Origin: Litsea cubeba
Taxonomy: Eukaryota; Streptophyta; Magnoliopsida; Laurales; Lauraceae
Assembly: GCA_012931725.1 (NCBI GenBank)
Contig: CM022948.1
Coordinates: 63,846,030-63,910,029, forward strand
DNA: 64,000 nucleotides
Direction of reading: 5' to 3'
Part shown: piece after piece, positions 35,462 to 47,213 of the stretch
Layout: the number at the start of each line of letters is the position of its first letter
Position numbering within the stretch: the first letter of the stretch is position 1
Translations under genes and position numbers: made by a program
Notes under the pieces: generated by a model
What the model saw: the letters and a program-made list of their open reading frames with translations, nothing else
Database searches by the model: none
Told to the model about the DNA's origin: nothing

Positions 35462-37598
35462 ATGGTTGATAACATGGATGCGGCTTCATCTTCAGCAGTC
35501 AAAACACACATTCCAGAAGTAGATGAGGCAGAGACGCCAGAATTAGGGATGATACTTTTTAACCCGGATGAGGCTTTTGAAAACATTGGCTGCTCTGAGG
35601 AAGATGTTTGGGATAGAGGGAAAGGAAAAAAATGTGTAGATGCTCAAATGTTGTATGATTATTTTAAAGAAATGAAAGAAATAAACGCAGCATTCATTTT
35701 CAACATAGAGAAAGACAAAAAGGATAGGATAACACACATATTTTGGGCCAATCCTACCTTTCGTATCTCATATAATTACTTCGGGGATGTTGTTTCATTT
35801 GGCATGACGTACAAGACAAATCGGTATGGATTGATTTTTGCCACATTCATGGGTGTGAATCATCATGGTCAATCGATATTATTTGGTTGTGGTTTGTTAC
35901 CAAATGAAACTTTTGATACGTTTGTGTCGTTGTTTAGCAAATGGCTTGAAGCTATGCCAGGAGGTCCACCAGAGGTAATTATAACAGATCAAAATGAAGC
36001 CATGACAAAGGCAATTCAGTTTGTTATGCCAGCCACATACCATCATTTCTGCTTGTGGCACGTTCTTTATAAAATGCATGAAAAGTTAGGGGACATTGTG
36101 ATCCGCAAAGATGATTTTTTTGAGAGATTAAAGCATTGTATTTGCACCTCTAATACACCGGAACAGTTTGAATTGGAATGGAAGAGGACGCTAGAGGAGT
36201 TTGAGATGACAGATAATAATTGGTTAACAGATTTGTATAATAGTCGTGAGAAGTGGGTCCCAATAATATGTCTAGAACATGTGTACTTTGGAGGTATGCC
36301 CATCATTTGTAGACATGAAAGCATCGATATGTTTGTTGAACGATATCTGTCAAAGAAGACCACTTTGTATGGTTTTATATTGCAATTTGAGAGAGAGATT
36401 GCATGCCAAGAAGACTCTGAGATAAAAGCAGATCTTGACACTTTGTATGAGAAGCCGAAATTGAAGACAACTTTAGAAATGGAGAAACAAATAGCAGAAA
36501 TATATACACAAAAAATGTTTTGCAAGTTTCAAGATGAGTTGTTGTTAACCATATCATATGTGGCAAAACTTGTTAAAGATAATTTAGATGGGACTGCTTA
36601 TATTGTTTCATCTTTAGGAAATGAAAAGGAAATTCAGTGGGTGGTCATTTTTATAAAGAAAGACAAATATGCAGCCTGTAGCTGTCAAATGTTTGAGTTC
36701 TTAGGAATTCCATGTGGACATGTTTTATGTGTGTTGAAGCAAGAGAAAATTGCGCACTTGCCCCAACAATATATTTTGGAGAGGTGGAATAGGCATGCGA
36801 AGGAAGGTTGTGTGTATGACAACAATGGTGTTGAAATTAAAGCTGTATGTGAGGAGTCATTAATTGGACGGCATCGGCACTTGTCATATTTGGCTAATTT
36901 ACTCATTAATGAGGCGTCCTTGTCTAGAAAGGCATGCGAGTATGTTCAAGGTTTTTTGGCAGAAATGTACCAAAAAGTTAAAGAAATAAATTTGGATGAA
37001 GGGAGAATAGCAAAGGAAAACAAGAAAATAGCAGAGGAAAAGAAGAAAAAAGGAAAGATGATGTGTGACTATATGCATTATCGTAATCCACCGTGTGTTA
37101 ATGTGAATGAACGTGGGAAGAGACACAAATCCTTCAATGGAAAAGCACAAACAAAACCACGACTTTGCAATGGATGTAACAAGCGTGGTGTTTCACATGA
37201 TAAGCGCAATTGTCCTACATTATTAAAGAGGTAATTTTCTTTCTTTTCCTTCTGTCATCATACCTTTTTTTTTTTTTTTTTTTTTTTTTTGAGATATTTA
37301 TACTTGATGTACTCACTGCACTATTAGATTAAATTGTTGGAGCACCTTTATATTTCAGATGCAAAATCGAAAGAAAGTATGGCTGTGCAAGTAGATTGGT
37401 TGATGGCAATGATGCATCTAAAGAAGGTGACACTTTGGAAATGTCTACTTCCGACGATGAAGGCAACAATGCCAGGTATACATTTTAGTAAATGAAATTT
37501 AAAAACTATTAGGTATTGGAACACTTTCCAATTCCATCTTTCAATTAATTTTACTCTAATGGCTCTCATTATTTGTTTATGAAATTAACAGGTTGTGA
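35462..37598 (+). CDS. FAR1-related / MULE transposase-like protein
   Basis: Exons 35462-37230, 37359-37475 and 37592-37598 join in frame to 630 aa. If intron 1 is retained, translation stops four codons-worth of sequence on, giving 590 aa. A MULE transposase domain spans about 60-260 (FWANPTFRISYNYFGDVVSF, TDQNEAMTKAI, HHFCLWH). A SWIM zinc finger lies at 406-420 (CSC, then CGH). A lysine-rich helix and a zinc-knuckle-like C-x2-C-x6-H-x4-C (569-584) follow. This order is that of FAR1-related sequence (FRS) transcription factors, domesticated from Mutator transposases. Two differences stand out. The N-terminal FAR1 DNA-binding domain is missing: a short ELGMILFNPDEAFE leads almost directly into the transposase domain. 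The usual FDTTY motif reads FGMTY, so the first catalytic Asp is Gly114. No flanking Mutator inverted repeats were seen. It may be a derived FRS gene or an immobile transposase copy. Confidence 0.75.
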
Positions 37599-38726
37599 GT
37601 ATGAGGAGACTGGACAGAGCTGGTGCGTTGGTGCTTCTTTCATGTACTGATTTTTTTTTTTCAAGCGTGTTTTTTTTTTTAGTTAAATTTCTTTTTTGAT
37701 GAATACTTAAATGTCTGTTGCATTTCTAAGAGCAATTTCGATGAATATGGACTGTTGGTTATTTCTTTCTAATATCCAGTTTTCCAGTTATTCTAGCAAT
37801 TCAAAGTTCTCTAGAAAGGTGTTATTTTATGAGTCTATAATCATTCTATTGCAAATGAAGTTGGCTTGGTCATGGAGTGGTTGACATAATTCTTGTGCTG
37901 TAGTAAGCACCTATCTCCTGAGATTTTTTTTTCCTTTTCTTGAATGATAACTTTATTGGTATCAAAGAAGGATACAGTATAGGAGAGACATACAGCAGAA
38001 GCACGGAAAACTAACATTAATCACTAACAAGAAAGAAAACGAAGAAGAAACACGGAAAACTAACATTAATCACTAACAAGAAAGAAATCGAAGAAGAAAA
38101 TTTAAAGATGCAAAAGCAATACGTAGGCCATGGTAGAAGCTATCAACAAACTCTGCCTTTAAACCACTCCTTTGCCAGTGAATTTGCCATGGAGTTTGCT
38201 TCTCTCATCACATGATAGAAGGAAGTGCATAATGGCCTAACAAGATCCACAATCTCCTCAGTCACTACTGAGCTGTTTTCCTAGTTAATAGCTACTTAAT
38301 CTGTAAATGTTCTGTTCTTTCTTAAAATTTGTGCTTGGAAAGAGAAAAAGGAGTGAGGTTGGAGAAAGACATGTTGCATATTCCTTGTGAATTTTACTTG
38401 AGTTTTCTAATCTCTCTCTCTCTCTCTCTCTCTGCCTCTCTCTCTCCATCATTTTTTATTTTCATTTTTCTTTCATGAGAAGCTCAACATGGAGCTTTTC
38501 TCTTGGTTTACCACCAATGAAAAGAAATTAAGGCTTTACCAACATACTTATTCTGCCTATTCATGTTCTAAGCATTGTCTGTTGTGTCTAGCATGAGGGC
38601 TTGTACCCAAGACTACAGCTCTAGTGTATATCTGTCATACCATGTTCAGCATGACTATTTCATCTATTTTAGATAATAAATGTAAATATTACCTAATGCT
38701 TCTATTCGAAATGATATTTTATTATT
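37599..38726. other. 3' flank of the FAR1-like gene
   Basis: No gene was recognised. It contains a two-copy tandem repeat and a CT-rich microsatellite (about 38411-38447). Confidence 0.35.
38002..38099. repeat. Two-copy 49-bp tandem repeat
   Basis: The block CACGGAAAACTAACATTAAT continuing through CACTAACAAGAAAGAAAWCG is repeated with a 49-bp period and very few differences. Confidence 0.9.
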
Positions 38727-39059
38727 TTGAATGATGATGATACTTGTTATTTTTTTCTCCCCTTGTTTAATGTTGTTGGGGATTCAAAAGGAGATTTCTT
38801 TGGTACTACAATTGAATCTTTTGCTGTAAAAGATGCTTTCATCCCCACCTTCCCCATGTGGGGCACCATGGTGAGGGTGTGCAGGTTAGGGCAGGCATTT
38901 GCGAACTTGGTGACATTGCAACATGAAACCCCAGCAGATTGTAATGCCAAAATTCCTATTTACAGGCAGTTCAAGAAAATGGTTAATACTGCAATGCTTC
39001 CCAGCAATGCAAAGCACGATGCCATAAGAAGTCCTTCAACAAGTGATGTAATTTCTTAG
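38727..39059 (+). other. Unrecognised open frame, 110 codons
   Basis: A single open frame ends at TAG 39057-39059. It contains segments such as VGDSKGDFFGTTIESF, PTFPMWGTMVRVCRLG and KIPIYRQFKKMVNTAML. Its composition looks more protein-like than most chance frames here, and the part after codon 15 could be a terminal exon, but I recognise no domain. It ends about 300 bp left of the Harbinger element and may be the last exon of a disrupted gene, or chance. Confidence 0.25.
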
Positions 39060-39836
39060 AACAGAGGCAGATTTTGAGGGTTATGTTACACATGGCAACA
39101 TATGCAAAGAGCTGAGTATCAGCAGTGAAAACAGACCTGCGATAGCAAGGCTATTCTGATATTTTGCGTGGCATTTGCTCTCTGTTTGCTGTGAGACTTT
39201 CTGAAATATGTGCTTGCTAGTGAAGAGATATGCCCAGTTGAAGAGTGTTGAGACTAGTGTTTGTAATTGAGATTATATGTAAGTAGGTTCGAGTGGTAAA
39301 GCGACGTCCTTGGAGTTGTAAAATTGAACATGATGCATCTATTGATTTTAACCAATTCATTTAGGGGTCGTTTGTCTACGCACATTTACATATGTAAATC
39401 GAGAATATGTGTAACACTTACGCATCAGTCATGTTTGTGTACAATTATTTACACATCTTGTGTGTAAATGAGAGGTGTAAATGTTTTCACACAAAAATTT
39501 GAACACCTATTGAGATGGGAAAATAAAGAATACCAAAATGGGTGGGATTTGAAAGAACACCCGTTGGAAGCGGATGGTGTTTCCGTCAAACAAGTTTTGG
39601 TTTTGAGACCTCCCAAACGCAAAAAAAAAAAAAGAAGTTCAGAGTCGACAACTCTCATAAAACCACCGATAGTGCGTCTTTCTCCTCGCGTCAAAAACCC
39701 ATACTGCATCTTTCTCCCCACCCTGCGTCTCTCCCTGCGTGGTCACCCATGCTTTTCGTCTTTTTTGTGTGAAGGTAATACAACTGTCTGCTAATGAACA
39801 AATGGATTTATAAGCATTTTTTCTAGCAAGAGAACT

Positions 39837-39960
39837 ATCATGATCTTGAGCACAAATACTGTTTCTTTACTAATATTTCTGACAGGGCATCATGATCTTG
39901 AGCACAAATACTGTTTCTTTACTAATATTTCTGACAGGGCATCATGATCTTGAGCACAAA
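39837..39960. repeat. 52-bp tandem repeat (about 2.4 copies)
   Basis: ATCATGATCTTGAGCACAAA followed by TACTGTTTCTTTACTAATAT repeats with a 52-bp period starting at 39837, 39889 and 39941. The third, partial unit runs directly into the broken 3' end of the reductase fragment, so the repeat marks the capture junction. Confidence 0.92.
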
Positions 39961-40377
39961 TGGGTTCTTGACTTCATATTAGGATAAATGGGGTAGTAAT
40001 CGAATACCACGAATCCTTCCATTCGTATACGCTTTGTAACGAGAAAGAACAAGTTGTGTATGCCTTCAGGTTTATACAAGTTGTTGTACTGAGAGATCAT
40101 CCCACAGAGAGCAATGCGACCCTTAACTCTCATGTTCAAGAGAACTGCATCGAGCATTGAGCCACCAACATTTTCGAAGTAGATGTCGATTCCTTCTGGA
40201 AAATACCTGACAACAGTGCAGTATGCCATAAAACAAAATGCTAAGTAGAATACATGATAGATTGATATTGCAATTACAAAGTAATAGTAGTGATTTGTCA
40301 AATGCAGATATATACCTTTTTGTAGCTGCATTCAAGTCTTGTTCTTCTTTATAGTTGAAAGCATCATTGAACCTAAG
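39958..40377 (-). pseudogene. NADPH-dependent alkenal/double-bond reductase fragment
   Basis: Two minus-strand exon pieces are present. The first (about 40377-40316) encodes FNDAFNYKEEQDLNAATK. The second (40206 to about 39985) encodes YFPEGIDIYFENVGG, LDAVLLNMRVKGRIALCGMI and LVTKRIRMEGF, then FDYYPIYP. They are joined by a GT/AG intron at matching phase (the Arg codon is split AG|G). This is the cofactor-domain part of plant 2-alkenal/double-bond reductases (MDR superfamily). Sequence 5' and 3' of it is missing: the reading frame runs into the tandem repeat after IYP. Both intron and exons were copied, so it is a DNA-level transduplicate, not a retrocopy. It lies wholly inside the Harbinger element. 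Confidence 0.8.
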
Positions 40378-42716
40378 TTTTTTTTTTTCAATAGATCAAC
40401 CTGAATGATTGTGGCATCAGTGATTTTTTTAATCAGTAATAACATTTAGCTGAATCTCATCAATGTATATTATATTTGGGTATATATTTTCTTTTATTGT
40501 AATGGTGCTTTTGTTTGAGATCTTAATGGCCAACATATGTGTTTTACGCTGTATGATGGTTCGTTGATTTAAGTATGATGGTTTGATGTATTCTACATTT
40601 GTTTGTAAAAAATCATGTGTTTCATTTATTCAAGTATGATGGTTTGATGTGTTCTTTTTGGGTTTTTCTAACATGTAGTCCTCTAAGGTCCACTGTTTTG
40701 CTGAATTCAGTTTGTTACAATGTTCACTACCCATCACAAATTGAGGAACGCATGCCGCCTTTTAAGTGTTTGATGAAATTCCTGTTAGAAGAAATTAAAG
40801 AGTAGTTATATTTAGAAGAACTGCATGTGAGCTGAAAGTTTAATTATTCATCATTTCACTTCTTTCATAATTGGAGTGATGATTTCATACTTCAACAAAC
40901 AAGTGTAGACCTAGTTGATTTCTTAAGTTGGGCCACCTAATGGAAGGCTTGGATGGGTATGTACATGCCAATGAGCATGTGTAAGTAATGAAAGGCTTGT
41001 ATGGGTATGTAGACCCTGGACTCTCATGTTCTGGTATCATGTGTATAGGGCTTTCTAACACCTTTCACATTTACCTTGTTATATGATATATAATGGAGAG
41101 GTCCTGAAATTTGAAATGATTGAAGATGCTAGCATTTTAGCATTTAGCTGACTCATTCTTATGGCAAGCTATAGCATTTAGATATTTGATTTTGCTTCCA
41201 TTTAAGAAGCCGCTGCCAACATTCATCAGAATGTTTGATTCATTGGTTACCTTGACATGCAAGAAGATAGAAGGGATGAATGTATTGATATGGTTTGGGC
41301 GGACATTTTGTTAAAAAGATGATAGTGCCACAAGTTATTTGACTTGATACATTGGGCTTACAGAAATGGTTGTGTTGGTGTATGAGGCAGGGACTGTTAT
41401 TTCTGACTGTAGCTTGGGATGGTGTGCTCCCTCTTTCTTCACTCATTACTTGTGTGTGCATGTCTAGTAGGAGATTGTAGTAGTGCTCTAATGCTTCCCT
41501 TAACGCACAGTAGAGACTCCATGGTTTATGAAAGGAACCATTCCATTTGATGGTCGTCATATTGAGTATGAGTGGTGCCCAAAAGTTATCAAATCTCAGA
41601 CATCCAAACCACTCAAATCATTATACTTCTCTTGGACTGTTGTTCCAGATTTTTCTTTAGAGCATGTATGCCATTTTTCCTATGTTATACATTTGGAAGT
41701 ACCATTGATCTTGGGGTGGGGAGTGAAGGATCAATGAGAAAGGTTCTCTCGCCTTTTGCACTTTGGGGATTGAAATGATTTGATACACCATTACATATGA
41801 ATGAATTTTAACACTTCTTTTTACCAAGATTAGGTGGTGATGGGAGGTGGACCCTTATTGCTTTTGGCTCAATGGTTTGGTAGGTCTGCCTACCGTCTCA
41901 TCATATTGTATGACAATAACATTTACTTGCTGCAATCTGTCAATATGAAGGTCATTGGGTCATTTTGCTTTTGCTTTTCAGATGGATCACTTTGATAATG
42001 TACTATTTATTTAGTCAATCTGCTCAGTCTAGCACCCATTGGCACCAAATCGTCCATTGTTCTGAAACTTTCTATTTACAAACAATGCAAAAATTAGATT
42101 GAAGGTTAGGATTATAGTTAGGTTTTTTAGTTGAGAGAAACAATATACATACACATTGCAGTTGGCTGTTACTAAGTCAAGTGAAGATTTACAATATGGG
42201 ATTCCTGTGTGAAACTTTTTTCTCTGTGAGACACTTGGGTGTGACCCAACTTCCTGGAGGTGGATGTGAAGCCTGTTCTCTTCCTATATCATCTTGCTGC
42301 CTTCATCCTTATCTCCAATATTTCTTCTTTGCTACTGTTTGCACTTTCACTATTGTAGCTATCTCAAGAAAATGATGTGTTAATCTCCAATCGACCGTGA
42401 TTGGATTTTGGAGGAATTAAGTGATGATATCTAGTAGTGTTATGTTGGACCAAATGTGATGTTTTTTTACTATAGTAGTTTTATTGCATTTTGGATGGTA
42501 TTTAATATTGTAGTGTTATGTTGGACTAAGTGCGACTTCTCTATTTAATTTTATTAAATTTTGGCACTCTTTTATATTTTATTGTTATGTTTGTATTATT
42601 TGACTTTTATTTTTTATCCAATTGTTGTGTGTGCTATTCTTTTAGATGGACAATGTTGATTTATAATGTGACAATAATGTTTCTATGAATGGGCTAAAAT
42701 AGTTACTCACTTTTTT

Positions 42717-42953
42717 ATGTGTGAATTGATTATGAAGCAGTATAAAGTAATGGACATAAAGAAGAAGATCGTTTTTTGGTGGTTGGTAGCACTATCAACG
42801 GTCGTCCTTATGCTTGTAGACCATCATTGTAAACAGAAGAGGGTCAAAAGAAGGAGAGTTCATAATTCAGCTTTAACTGGCAATGACTTCACACAGTACC
42901 TCATTCATGGTCATGAGCGTTTAACATATGATTTACTTGGAATGCATCAATAA
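42717..42953 (+). pseudogene. HARBI1-like transposase N-terminal remnant
   Basis: The last third of this 78-codon frame, RRRVHNSALTGNDFTQYLIH followed by GHERLTYDLLGMHQ, matches the opening of plant Harbinger DDE transposases (RRxHNSxLTGxxYVxELLxGHxxRxYxxxRM). It begins with a hydrophobic stretch also common there. A stop follows immediately and the DDE domain is not recognisable downstream. Confidence 0.65.
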
Positions 42954-43540
42954 ATAGAAGAGCAAGTGCAGCGCAAATGATGCAGTGAATTCAGTTAAAT
43001 GAGTACTAGATGCAATGAATCTTCTTTTTCATGAGTGGACATACTATCATTTTTTGAAATGAAATCCGAAATATATATTTTGTGAAGATGGAGTTCTTCT
43101 ATTTTGAAATATTTATGTTGTAAGGTAGAGTACCAAACATGGTGGAATGCATTTTGTGAAGTTGATCATTCATAGAAATTTATATTTTTGAAAAGTATAT
43201 TTCATGTTGAAAGACATGTTTCTTTTGAATGATCTAAAATGCAGATGAAAACTATGATATAAAATGGGCATTTTTGTCTCTCGTTCATATTATTATAGTA
43301 GAGTTTAATTTAATGATTAATAACTATCGTTTACAAGATCATCTAATAAATTTACACATGTCATTGAAACAAACATGGTAAAATGAATCACATGTGTAAA
43401 TGGTGTGAAAATGATGTTATTAGACAAACGTTGTCAAAATAAACGCATGTGTAATCTTTACATACTTAAAATTTGAATATTCATCAATTACATGTGTAAA
43501 TTATATTTATATATCCCACGCGTATAAGACAAACGACCCC

Positions 43541-45582
43541 TTATTTTTCTCTTCAAAGGATTTAAGTTTGTATTTTTGCACTAGGGTATACAGTACACCT
43601 CTAAAGGAAAAATGAGTCTATGTCAATTAGGATGAGTTGGGAACCGAATAGATCTCAGCCTTTGATCAAGACCGTCCCTTGCTACCGAATAGATCAATGA
43701 GTGGATGCGGATCCGGAAGGCATTTTCAAGCCTTGTCTTCATGAGGCACTACTTTGGGCTTTTAGCTCCACGGCCTGAGCCAAGATCTTGCCATACCTAT
43801 GGATGCAAATGGGTCATAACCAGGATGCACCCAAACCAGACTTTTGTCACATCTATAACTCATTTTCTCCATGCTAAAGGACCATTTTCATTCCCACCCA
43901 AAAGTTCTGGGGATGCACCCAAACCAGACTTTTGTCACAACTATAACTCATTTTCTCCATGCTAAAGGACCATTTTCATTCCCACCCAAAAGTTCTGGGT
44001 ATAAACATCACTACATAAAACCTCTTCTTTAACGGTTGTGGTCCGGGTCCACCATGAACCTAGACTGAAACCGATCCGTTTACATGGTGCTACCAAGAAA
44101 TCCTTGCATTGTACAAATGCATCACAAGTAGCTCTTACACTTTCCGGTGGTTGGAACCACAAAGGCCTATTTATACTTATACTTTCGTTGGAGTAGACGA
44201 CTATCAACTCTCATTATGATTAAGAAGATTAGCGATCAGATGATAATGACCATTGAATTGGAGGCATAATAATAGTAAGTAAAAGCCAAAATCAATTACC
44301 AGGAAGTCCTCAGCCCCACAACTTCAATGTGATGAGATGGTCCATAGTACATACTTGCAATTTGAGACGGACCATACATAATAGCCGGGACAAGGCTTAT
44401 GAGGAAGATTTCAAGCCATTGGGAAGCTCACGTTCAAATCAAGACCTATTTACAATGTGGATAGTGGCTACAAAAGCTCCAGATGCAACCCAAGAAGATT
44501 AATATTAACCAAAATCATGTCGATCCCTGAAGCCGGACATTTTTTTTTTTTTAGGATTTTTAGATGCATACACCACCAAAAAGCCCTTTGAGTTTCCCTC
44601 ACAGAAGTAGTCAAGGACCACTTCTTCCTCTTTTTTTTTTTTTGTGTGAAATGAGAAGTGCAGGGAGAGTCCATATCGACCCTGATATGAAGAGAAAAGG
44701 CCATATTGGTTAGGAGAAATAATTTTTTAGATAATATGAAAAGATTCCTGCAAAGGAAGAAGAGGAGATTTATAGGGTTCCAGCCTAGGATAAAGACCAC
44801 ATGAACTCTTCCCAGCTCAAGGGAACATTCATATGCATCTTTCCCTCATCATAGGGTGAGAGACACTTCCCTCTTTGAAAATTTTCAAGTACAAAATGCA
44901 CATTTCATGTGCAAAAAAAAAAGTGTCTCTCACTCTATGGTGATGGAAATATTCTCCTATTTTGAAAGCAACCCATTTAGGATAATTTTAGGTGCCCAAA
45001 TGCTTTAGTTTAAAGGGATGGATGTCAGGTTTTTCATGAAAGAAACCATCCATGTTAAGTCTCATGGATCTACAAATCCTGATTCTTGCAACTGAAAAAA
45101 AAAAAAAAAAAAATCCTACAGTTTCTCAACTTGCTGTGTCGTTAGTTCTTCACTGACGACATAAAATGGACAGCCAACATCAGAATGCAATGCCGTGCTG
45201 GTCAGTTAGTTAGCTACACCTTGGTTTGAGGTCGAACAAATTGGGAAAATGATAATCATGCATCAGATTACACATTGAAAGAACAATGATCAGGTTGGAA
45301 AAATAAAGCGAATCAAGAAGTTTCACCAGGAGAATTTCTTTGAATCGCTCTGCAGAACGCTACTAGCCATGTTTACCTTATTTCCAGATATTTTGGGTGA
45401 ATCTGCAATGCAGATCTAAAGAAACCCTTTTCCCTCTGTTTCTTGAGCTCTATTTTCAGTAACAAAGGTGCAACAGGTTCACCCTGTTTATTCAAACAGA
45501 TTGAAAGTTCTCTGACACTGAACAGACATTGCCTCTTACAGAAATTGTAAAGATCAAAGACAGGCACTGACATAACCCTATA
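43541..45582. other. 3' flank of the SDH7-like gene
   Basis: No intact gene was recognised. The minus strand near 44100-44207 encodes WFQPPESVRATCDAF, which weakly resembles the start of a LINE-type RNase H (WxPPPxGxxKxNCDA). Poly-T and poly-A runs occur at about 44541-44552, 44630-44643 and 45095-45113. The segment just below 45583 should hold the 3' untranslated region of the SDH7-like gene. Confidence 0.35.
43823..43998. repeat. Two-copy 88-bp tandem duplication
   Basis: The unit beginning GGATGCACCCAAACCAGACT and ending AAAAGTTCTGG occurs at 43823 and 43911 with about one difference (CATCTATAAC versus CAACTATAAC), so it is recent. Confidence 0.92.
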
Positions 45583-47182
45583 TCATGCTTTCTCACTTTT
45601 CCCCTGTGCCTCCTCGACGGCTCTTTTTTTCATGAGTGCTCTAACATAAATTTCATAGCAGCAACCTGGAACAAGAAAAAATCATGACAACCACTTCAAA
45701 TAGCTTCCGCTGTAACAAGTGGTCGGACACCTGTAGCAACTGGAAGTAGTAGAGTTAATCACACACCAACTACATACTGGTCCACGTCAAGATTTCAATT
45801 CTTTTTTTAAAATCAGGTTTTACAATCAAAACATGAATTGTACCAGCCCTAGTCTATTTCCAAACTGTTTGAAAGCCCATGACCTACACCTGATCCAAGT
45901 GCCCTCTTGGCAGAAACCTGAATGAGACCACAGGAACTCCGCGCCCCTGGAGTCGAGCTGGGTTACGTGCAAGAATTTAATGGCAACACACCAAGAAACT
46001 GTTGCCGGTCCTAAGACTTCCGGTGGGAAGTCTGATGATGAAATGGAGCTGGAATTGAAAATTAAGAGGAACTCCTTGCTGACCAATTTGAGTGAGGACG
46101 ATTACAGTGATCCAGATTGGAAAGAGGGGCTGTCTCAATGATGCGGCGATAATGACGCTTTGATGGGATGCATGGATGAGCTAGCACTTAACTACTTGGA
46201 CAGGTTGATGGGACCCAATGATAGATTCAATCTTCACAAATTCTCCACAGATGCCTGGCCTTTGGAGTCATCACCTATGAAGCACGGACACGGATACGAG
46301 ACACGGATACGATACGATACGGATACGCAGATACGCCATTTTTCAAAAAAGTAGGATACGATACGTCGGGGATACGTTGAATTTTTTTTATTTTAAATAT
46401 TTTTTATATGACCATGTAATAAAAATGTAACATTATTTCAATCAAAATAGCCATAAAATATGGATTTTCATTGATTTAATCATCATTAAACATTACATCC
46501 AATACTTCCAACTTCCAAGTTGAAATTCCAAGAGCACGGACACTGCATAGTCAACACTCCACTAATCCCAACAATCAGCACACATCGATCAATGGGTTTA
46601 AAGCATATGGGCCCCGTTTGAGTGGGGCACCACATCACACTGACAAGATGATCTCAGCCGTCCAATCTCATGCCAGCATAGCACATGATCCATGCGTGCG
46701 TGAGTACCGTCCACCATTTGCTCACCAGGACCACCATAACCCCATTCCCATATCCATCGAAGCCTAAAACCCAACTGAACCCTCTTCATCCAAATTCCAA
46801 ACCGACACTCTTCCCCTTTGCCCAAACGAAACCCTAAATCCTTTACCTCCGTTCAAGCATCCCCAAACCCAGAAAAAAAAACAGAGAGAAAAGAAAAGCA
46901 GAACTGAGAGAGAAAGAAGCAGCAGAAGACTGAAGAAAGAGACAGAGAGAGAGAGAGAGCTACCTGGCACCGGCGAGATTTTGCAGCGCAGCACCGTCGG
47001 TCGTCGTCGTCCGGGAGCCTCACCCCTCTGCCTTCATCCCTCAGGCCTCATCGAAACCCATCTACTGGTTGTACGTCGAAATCCCATCCCCCATCTCCCC
47101 TCTTCCGTCTCAGACCTAAAAATCAAAACAAAACCACGCTCTTCGGCCTCGTCGAAAACCCCATCCCAGAGGAGAAAAAAGT

Positions 47183-47213
<31 letters not shown>

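Larger units (their letters stand above)
39364..43540. mobile_element. PIF/Harbinger element carrying a gene fragment
   Basis: This 4177-bp element has perfect 14-bp inverted ends, GGGGTCGTTTGTCT, at 39364-39377 and 43527-43540. It is flanked by TTA on each side (39361-39363 and 43541-43543), the canonical PIF/Harbinger target. Subterminal TTACACATGTAA-like motifs occur near both ends. Inside are a remnant of a HARBI1-like transposase start (42717-42953) and a two-exon fragment of a double-bond-reductase gene (39958-40377, minus). Most of the transposase catalytic region is not recognisable, so the element is probably non-autonomous. Confidence 0.85.

Noticed and set aside
35543..36566. Several minus-strand open frames
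   Set aside because: Antisense shadows of the FAR1-like coding exon.
46598..47184. Possible leader and small ORFs inside the 1.4 kb TIR element
   Set aside because: GA-rich and low-complexity. No conserved domain or clear start context; kept only as a description of the element interior.
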